From Albifimbria verrucaria (taxonomy: Eukaryota; Ascomycota; Sordariomycetes; Hypocreales; Stachybotryaceae): 64,000 nucleotides of DNA. The translations under genes and the position numbers were made by a program. The stretch is taken from assembly GCA_020081605.1 (NCBI GenBank), contig JAHREC010000049.1, forward strand, positions 310,001 through 374,000, written 5' to 3'. The notes below the pieces were generated by a model that saw only the letters and a program-made list of their open reading frames with translations, had not been told where the DNA came from and made no database searches. Of this stretch, positions 57,384-64,000 are shown piece after piece. Numbering within the stretch: the first letter of the stretch is position 1; each line of letters starts with the position of its first letter.

Positions 57384-58529
57384 CTCAGAGTGCTATTGTG
57401 TAGGCTTCTGGGCGAACGGAAAGGACTACAATTACAATCTCAGTTCAACATAAAGACCTTTATATCGAATGATAGGATAGTTGATAAGACGGATAATATA
57501 TCGCAAATAACTAACAATTCTCATTCATATATCTTTTCAAGCGCAAATGGGCGTTTCTCACACTTCTCTACACTTTCTTGCCTGTGTTGTCTTGTTGCAT
57601 CCATTTGCAGAGGTATCTTGGCTCCCCTCCCTGTGCTAGTACGAATGATTTCACTCAACCATAGTCAATTTTCCAGTATCTCACTTACCTGCCAATCGGA
57701 AAAAACTCGTATGTGAGGCTTTGCACGTCGTTCTTGAAACAAAGTGGTCCCGCCCAACGCAGCTCGATAATACCACCGCGGGCTTGCAGTCTCTCATTCA
57801 TTCATGTGTTCATTTTTCAGTTTATCCTTCATCATTAGTTGCTCTCGACGTATGGATTCCATTAACTGCTTTGTATTGTCAGGGGCAAAGAATAAACCAC
57901 GTCTTTGGGCCTATGGTGTCGGGCCCTCCAAGACTATTGGCTGCAGCACCGTCAATTCAATTATCATGGTGCTTCCGCCGAAATCACTACGGACATTATC
58001 TCCGAAATGTGCCTACTAAGACGTTGGAAATCGAGCCATTTCGCAAACCTGGCCCAAGCATAAATGGGGTCAGGATGCCTACAATAATTCAGACCCTTGT
58101 TTCCAAGCCCTGTCCTAACTCCGGAACTCCATTAGGCTGGAGCTGGCTACCACAAGTGTAAACCTGAAAGAGTCCACTTTTCAGTGACCTATCCGGTGGG
58201 GGTATATGTGGTGTCAAGGCTGATATTACTTACTTTGGCAATCTCGACGAAACTCCGGGTGCTCAGGCGTGTCACATCTGACTCGATTTACTTCACCGGA
58301 GTGCCGACACATTATGAGCGAAGCTACAAGTTTGAGGGGTAACGTATCCATTGTAAATAAAGCCCTTGGTATACAAAAGCCCTAACTTCTCATCATCTAT
58401 CAGCTATATTTCACCCACTCCTCTCTCTCCTTCAGACCCAGCTTATCATCCTATCTCTCAATTTGCGGAATCGATCAAGCATCATTTACAGTAATCGTTC
58501 TCATACATAACCCACCAACCAAAACCGCA
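57384..58529. other. Intergenic, no gene seen
   Basis: Frames at 57390-57716 and 57721-58161 show no domain. The last ~130 bases are pyrimidine-rich and likely include the ADH promoter and leader. Confidence 0.45.
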
Positions 58530-59788
58530 ATGGCACTGCCACAGACTTACAAGCATGCCGTCTTCAAGGCTCAGGGCAGCCACTCGTCATCGAGAATGTA
58601 CCTCTTCAGTTGCCCAGCAAGGGTGAAGTTTTGGTAAAGGTCGAAGCTTGTGGCGTTTGCTTCTCTGATACTTTTGCCCAAAACAATGTTATGGGCGGAG
58701 GATTGTAAGATAACCCTCATCTCCCCGTTGGCCTCAGTGGTGCAACCTCTTACGTGGCGTCAAAGGCTGACAATCAATGGAAATGTGTAGCCCTTTAGTA
58801 CCTGGCCATGAGATTATTGGGAAAGTCGCAGCCGTTGGCGAAGGAGTAACTACCTGGGCTGTCGGCCAACGCGTTGGTGGTGGTTGGCATGGTGGCCATG
58901 ATGGCACATGCAATGCTTGCAACAAAGGATGGTACCAGATGTGTGACAATCAAGCTGTGAATGGCGAGACCAGAAATGGAGGATGTAAGTTCCAGCCATT
59001 TCATATTTGGACCACCGATGATGCTTACTTTTGGGCAGATTCGGAGTATACGATTTTACGCAGTGAAGCGGTAGTCCGTGTACCTGACCACGTTGATGCT
59101 GCGAAATATTCACCTATCCTATGTGCAGGCATGACTGTCTTCAACTCTATGCGTCACATGAATGTTGGCCCAGGTGAAACCGTCGCTGTGCAGGGCCTCG
59201 GTGGTCTCGGCCACTTGGCAATTCAATATGCTCATCGCTTCGGATACCGCGTTGTAGCCATCTCGCGTGATAGCAGCAAGGAGAAATTTGCCCGTGAGCT
59301 CGGTGCCCACGACTACATTGATAGCTCCAAGGGAGACACGGGCGAACAGCTCCAGAAGCTTGGGGTGCCAAACTGATTATAGCAACTGCACCTACTGCCG
59401 ATGTTATGACACCATTATTAAAGGGCCTTGGTATCCTCGGCAAGCTGTTGATTCTCAGTGTTCCCGGTGATGTCCCTATTAGCACAGGGACAATGGTGAG
59501 TTGCAGTGCAGATTCATTGAGATAAGAACTGGGCTAACATTACCAAGCTGAAATATGGCTGCTCTGTACAATCCTGGCCATGTGGGCACGCTTCTGATGC
59601 CGAGGATGCACTCAAATTCACAGAGTTACAGAACATCGATTGCATGGTGGAGAAATTCCCCTAGAGAAAGCTAATGAGGCTTTTGGTGAGTTGAACGCTG
59701 TTGTATGCGAGACATATATCTAACTTGTGCTAAAGATTCCATGCTCAGCGGGAAAGTCCGCTTTCGAGCTGTTATTGTCATGGAGTAA
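58530..59788 (+). CDS. Zinc-type alcohol dehydrogenase
   Basis: Exons 58530..58704, 58791..58984, 59039..59495, 59548..59685 and 59736..59788. The catalytic zinc ligands appear as CGVCFSD and PGHEIIG. The coenzyme domain shows VAVQGLGGLGHLAIQYAHRFG, the NAD(P) glycine motif. In the structural-zinc loop the sequence is GGHDGTCNACNKGWYQMC: the first position, usually Cys, is Asp, leaving three cysteines. About 340 residues. Interconverts alcohols with aldehydes or ketones; cytosolic. Breaks at 58580-58581, 59362-59365 and 59658-59661 each need one added base. It sits downstream of the regulator and MFS genes on the same strand and could detoxify an aldehyde or alcohol before export. Confidence 0.85.
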
Positions 59789-60394
59789 GGTGGAAATGGA
59801 AATAGATTAACCGGGGCAGTTGCTTATATATTTGCATTGGATGGCCAGTATTAGTTTTGATATCGTTTAAGAGACACAAATTCAGAGAGAAAAAATTGAT
59901 TTATGGGGTTCCAATAAAGAAGTAAATAAAATATTAGTTATAGAGTAATAAGACTTCCTAGCAAATGTTTTCAAATCTCGGGCAGTGCTTCTTCCTCCAC
60001 AGGCAAACTCTCGATATCATCCATAGGTTTACTACAAGATGCCATTATCTATCGGACATAGTTCACCGATTTTGCGAAGCGTTTAATACGACTATACGCC
60101 GGAATAGGGCATAACAATCAACTCCACAATATTTAAAGATTGGACAAATAATGAAATGCACTTGAAAGCTTTCCCAGTGTCTAAAATAGGCCTTTAGGGT
60201 GCGCAGTCAAGAGTAATTAGACGTTGCTGACATATACCCCAACACAAAACTTAAGCTCAATCACAATTCACCCAGTATTCATTCTCTGAAAGTTGAAAAG
60301 GCTTGAAGAATACAGTTCTTAACCTGGGTAAGCCAAAAACTCTCAAGGCGCTTGGCCGGCTAAGTTATGTCGAGCCAGGAAAGATCTTCAGCCC
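59789..60394. other. Intergenic, no gene seen
   Basis: AT-rich 3' flank of two convergent genes. No coding signal. Confidence 0.5.
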
Positions 60395-61082
60395 CTAAAA
60401 TGCAGGGTTTACACCGTTCCAATCTGGATTCTCGATATGCGCCCTCAGAAGAATTCCAGGCCAGCTTCCGGCAGGATGCTTTTCAGTACTAGGCCATGTA
60501 AGACTGTCCACCTTGCTCGGCAAATCTTTAGCCTGGCTTATTACCGCGCTGGCCAGTGTCCTTTCCACATCTAATCGTGGCAGCAGCTGCTCAATCCGAT
60601 CACAGTATGCTAATACGCCGATCTTTTCCGCGAAGTCTCGAGAGAAATCAGCTTTGACGCTCAGCCGGATCAGCCTCGCTAACGGATCGATACGTTCGGC
60701 AATTCCGGGACTCGTATGCACAGCAATGGCAACCCACACGCGGTGAGAGTCCTCCGATGAGAAGCGACCTTGTAGCTCTAGCTGTTGCTTTGCCATATCA
60801 GCCCCGCATACTTCGAATCGTTCTGGGCCATGATCGTGGCTGCTGACGCCAAAGTCATGGTAAGCTGCAGCAACGAAGAGCAGCTCAAGTTTCTCAGGCC
60901 GAGCCCATTCGCTATCTTCCTTTTCTGCAAGGAACCGTGCAATGAGGTACACACGAATGCTGTGATTAAAATTGGCACCGGCTCGGCACCCTGAACAATC
61001 CTGAGCGTTTCGGTACAGACCTCAGTCTGGGGATTTTATGCAGCACCTCAGCTGGTAGAGGCGTCTTTTGATCTTCAGTCAT
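60395..61082 (-). CDS. HD-domain protein, cyanamide-hydratase-like
   Basis: Start 61082 gives MTEDQKTPLPAEVLHKIPRL. The main domain begins NHSIRVYLIARFLAE and has the metal-binding HD pair in AAAYHDFGVSSHDHGPERFEVCGADMA, then VAIAVHTSPGIAERID and LARLIRLSVKADF. This pattern fits small fungal HD hydrolases related to cyanamide hydratase (urea hydro-lyase) of the DUF-HD type. About 225 residues. The N-terminal 38 residues and the HD domain are in different frames near 60965-60980; the shift is two bases or one removed, so it does not fit the simple single-base pattern and might hide an intron. Substrate unknown. Cytosolic. Confidence 0.7.
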
Positions 61083-61617
61083 TTTTCTGGCTTGTGTTCT
61101 GTGGAATATCAACTTGCAAGAAGGAGGGTTGGGCTTCGACACTAGCAGCCTATGACTTTTATAGCTGACTAACTCCACCCAGAAGCTTCTCCAGAAGATG
61201 AGTCAATGACAAAGCCCTGCTATAAGCGATGGCTCAGCAGCGCGCAAGTCTGTTGCTAAATGAACCAGACACGGAACTGATGTATATTAGCCCGGCTCCC
61301 TATCATAAAAGTTACAATAGCCCAGACACTCAAAGTCGCCAACTCCGTAGGCTTATGAAGACCACATCAAATTTGACCACGTGCTCCTAAGCTGAGCTTG
61401 GTAAGCAGTAGTCTGATGGGAAGCCATTTACTCTTGGTTTTCCTTGACCCGGAATGGCCTAGATCTCGAGTGCTGCGGCACTGCCGGAAAGATTTTCCTT
61501 GAGCAGAGTCCGGAAAGTTTTGCCATTCAAGCTCATGTATTGTGGCAACACCGGTAACATATGTGCCGTTACAAATTGATCATTTCATTATCATCACCTA
61601 GTTATGCCTAGTTATAC
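61083..61617. other. Intergenic, no gene seen
   Basis: Divergent from the HD gene and adjoining the 3' end of the lectin gene. Contains short CCTAGTTAT repeats at its end. Confidence 0.5.
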
Positions 61618-61622
61618 CTAGT
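61593..61622 (+). repeat. Short tandem repeat, CCTAGTTAT units
   Basis: Two near-perfect copies of CCTAGTTAT and a third partial unit, immediately downstream of and overlapping the lectin stop codon. Confidence 0.5.
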
Positions 61623-62054
61623 CGTCTTGTTGGAAGATGCTTCCAAGAGCATCAATTGCGTCTCCAGATCTCCCCAAAACCCTTTGAAAACGCCATTTCC
61701 AGTGTTCTGTTCATGTTCATCCCCTCCTGGCCCCCAGTCTTGTACCATCGGGTTGTTCAGTAGACTCGAAGTATATCGAATCTACCCAACCGCCTGCATT
61801 GATAACCATTCTCGTGATCTTCTCATCATCCTGGAAGTTGGCTGACGCTGTAGCATCGCCGTCAGGGTTACCCCACAGCTGATCGCCTCCATCGCTCCAT
61901 GTAACTCGTAGAGCCTTGAGAACTTCAAATTCGCCATCAGCGACATGTGTCCAGACCTCGATGGAAGACACATTGGCATCTTCCTCGTGGGCATGCCGGC
62001 AAACTCTGCTCCGCCGTCGAGGTTGCCGTGATAAGAATTATGAATGACAGACAT
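61618..62054 (-). CDS. Small jacalin-like lectin, frame-broken
   Basis: Start 62054 gives MSVIHNSYHGNLDGGAEFAG, the opening strand of a jacalin-type beta-prism. It continues as VSSIEVWTHVADGEFEVLKAL, VTWSDGG, FQDDEKITRMVINAGGWVDSIYFES and, in a third frame, RSGDAIDALGSIFQ ending at 61618. The last matches the final jacalin strand. About 146 residues, one domain, no signal peptide, so it is cytoplasmic or non-classically secreted. One break is repaired at the ggg run 61989-61991. At least two more lie between 61700 and 61740 and are not fully resolved. Jacalin-like fungal lectins bind mannose- or galactose-type glycans and often serve in defence or fruiting. The specific ligand cannot be read. 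Confidence 0.65.
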
Positions 62055-64000
62055 TTTCAGTGATTGATTAGTTTGCTGCTGATAACAGTGCAAATTATAG
62101 CAAATTTGTGTTTTTTTGCGTGTGATTTGGGTGCGTGGTTGTTCTTCTGGCCCTGGAGAGGTGACGGCTAGAAGATGACTTTATATATACGACGCTGTGG
62201 CAGAGTCAATTCCAAGTATGCCGTTAATTTGTCTTCCCGTTCGCCTCAGCAGACTTGCCTGGCGCCTGTTGTTTCTCTTTGGCCAAGATTGCCAAGCCGG
62301 CTCTGAGCTGGCATGTTTCATGGCGGAGCAGGCTGTGTCCGACAATGCCATAGCGAACCGCGCTTGGAATATGATTGATCAAATGTAGTTCCGGTCATCC
62401 GACTTGGCTAGACATGTGGCCTTGGCCGTATGAATGGTTATTTGGCCACTTCTCTACGTTTTCGACGTTAAATACGGTCGGTGGTGAGGACTTCAGTGGA
62501 TCGAAGGAGGGGCCATGCAAGTGAGGGGCATTGTCTTAGCAGAAGATGGAGAGAAAGCCCATATGACTGTTCTGAGATCGATCAATTCCGGACTTGGCAC
62601 TAACTGCGATCTTGAAGCAATTTGAGATCCTGCTAGGGGCACTGAATTAGCGGTAAGAGAGTTCGTACTTTGCCCAGGGTGTTTATTCACTAGAGAGGTA
62701 GAGTCAGTCAACATTTAGCAAGCCAATGAGTCGTGTTTGGAATGGCTACAAGACCGGATCTATGGTTATTAAGCTCTTTCGATACCTAAGATGTGCCTTT
62801 TATCCTGTCACTCTACTCTGACCATGAGACTAGAGTCAGGGTCAGAATGATTCATAACGGAAGATACAGTCCATGCTCTGACTTATACTTGAAGTCACTA
62901 GAAAACTGTGTTACAGGCTAAGGATGATAAAAGGAAGACACATCCACTGGAAAACAAATATTAGGTTATTGTGGCTTCATAGAACCAAAATGAATTACTT
63001 TTGTTCATGTTTAAAGGTGCCACGATCAATGTTAGAAGAGGCACATGTGGCTTTTGGTCACCACCATCTCAACCTGCAGAGAACTTTTCAACCGAACCGA
63101 GTATTTAATCATGAGATGAAGCAAATGAAATATAGCAACACAAGCCAACAAGCAAATACTCTACAAAGTGATTCTGCTGCGCAAGTTGACGTTATGCTTT
63201 CACAGATTATCGGGTGTATCTGATGGGACCAGATGTGACGAGGCAGCGGTTAAAGTTTCCAAAGGCAGATTATGACCGTTATTGGGCTATGCATTAATTT
63301 CAGGCGACGGCAGAATCGTCCTTTCCCATTGCTTTGGCCGTTGGCCTCGCATTGGGACTATCCCACGATGCGGGGACTACCCACGTAACTAAATCATGAA
63401 TTGTCTCTTCTGGCTTCTTGAACACTTTAGAATGTTTGCATTGCCCAATTGATGAAATTCATTGGGAGAAATCATAATTCTATGCAAGCAGAGATCATCA
63501 GAGTGGACAACTTTAACTGTCTAGGACTTAAGTACACCGACACTGTGCCTCGTCGTGAACTAAACGAAGAAAAGTTTCTAGAGGTGATTGCACGTAGCAT
63601 CGTAATCCCAATTTTATCAAATTTTTCAATCCGGCAAGTTGTAGCAGATATTGCGCGTCTGGTATTGCTGGTATGGAATCGTGGTACAAAAGGCTGCCAC
63701 AACGGTAAAAGATATCATAATGGGTGTAGCCATTCATACTTGGGTTGCAGGAGTATTCAAATGCATTAACTGGGTTGACGACTGATCCTGACTCCTCTCG
63801 TGTGCACGAAATTTTATGTACTGAATGCATTGAGGTGGATTTGTCCTTCGACGATCAACTCTTGGGCATGGTTGTATATGTCAGGAGCTTAAGTTGGCGT
63901 TGCACGACCTCTATAGCTGGTGTCTATCAATTTCTAAACATTTTCTTGTTGGGAACTATATAGCATTCTATTCAACAGCTTGCGGGAAAGAAATCTTCTG
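62055..64000. other. Gene-poor terminal region
   Basis: Holds the lectin promoter. The frames at 62197-62388, 62493-62714, 62924-63223 and 63449-63963 show no recognisable domain. A gene could continue beyond the window edge. Confidence 0.45.
62179..62189 (-). promoter_or_regulatory. TATA box of lectin gene
   Basis: TATATATAAAG on the minus strand, about 127 bp upstream of the start at 62054. Confidence 0.45.

Noticed and set aside
57390..58161. Two plus-strand open frames between the MFS and ADH genes
   Set aside because: No recognisable motif and no consistent splicing with either neighbour.
3901..62054. RIP as the cause of gene disruption
   Set aside because: RIP produces C-to-T transitions in repeats; the breaks are one-base losses in homopolymers and the genes appear single-copy in the window.
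1..64000. CRISPR arrays or prokaryotic mobile elements
   Set aside because: No regularly spaced repeats; the gene structure is clearly eukaryotic.

Overview
The window is genomic DNA of a filamentous ascomycete (Pezizomycotina, most likely a sordariomycete). The evidence is short 38-105 nt GT-AG introns, several Zn(II)2Cys6 transcription factors, a PDR-type ABC transporter, an ENA-type P-type ATPase, a rhodopsin-like membrane receptor, an NmrA-like protein and secreted GH16, AA11, S10 and M14 enzymes. Genes sit on both strands, have no operons, and are separated by intergenic stretches of up to 3 kb. No rRNA, tRNA, CRISPR array or intact transposon was recognised.

Layout. 0-8 kb: secreted M14 carboxypeptidase, a truncated Zn2Cys6 gene, a full Zn2Cys6 regulator, and a sulfotransferase-like protein with a C-terminal membrane anchor. 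8.6-18.1 kb: ENA cation ATPase, anchored cupredoxin, NmrA-like protein, and a chitin-type AA11 LPMO with a C-terminal cysteine-rich module. 18-24 kb: gene-poor, with a copper-protein-like remnant and a Thr-rich secreted protein. 24-38 kb: BBE-type FAD oxidase, rhodopsin-like 7TM protein, Zn2Cys6 regulator, and divergently a full-size PDR transporter. 39-48 kb: S10 carboxypeptidase ending in VDEL, a membrane-anchored SAM methyltransferase next to a COG2907-type flavoprotein, and a small four-helix membrane protein. 48-62 kb: GH16 glucanase, then Zn2Cys6 regulator, DHA2 MFS transporter and zinc alcohol dehydrogenase, an HD-domain protein and a jacalin-like lectin. The last 2 kb shows no convincing gene.

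The content is accessory: nutrient-polymer degradation (M14, S10, GH16, AA11), export and detoxification (ENA, ABC, MFS, ADH), and regulation. There is no polyketide or peptide synthase backbone. The most interesting functional unit is the methyltransferase/flavoprotein pair at 41.9-44.7 kb, which resembles bacterial lipid-methylation or cyclopropanation loci.

A key caveat. More than half of the genes carry reading-frame breaks. Nearly every one I resolved is repaired by adding one base to a run of identical bases at the break. I counted about 30, and none needed a single-base removal as its best fix, although the HD-domain gene and the rhodopsin C-terminus remain unresolved. This looks like systematic homopolymer under-calling in the assembly rather than mass pseudogenisation. 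Genes listed as CDS with frame breaks should be read in that light.
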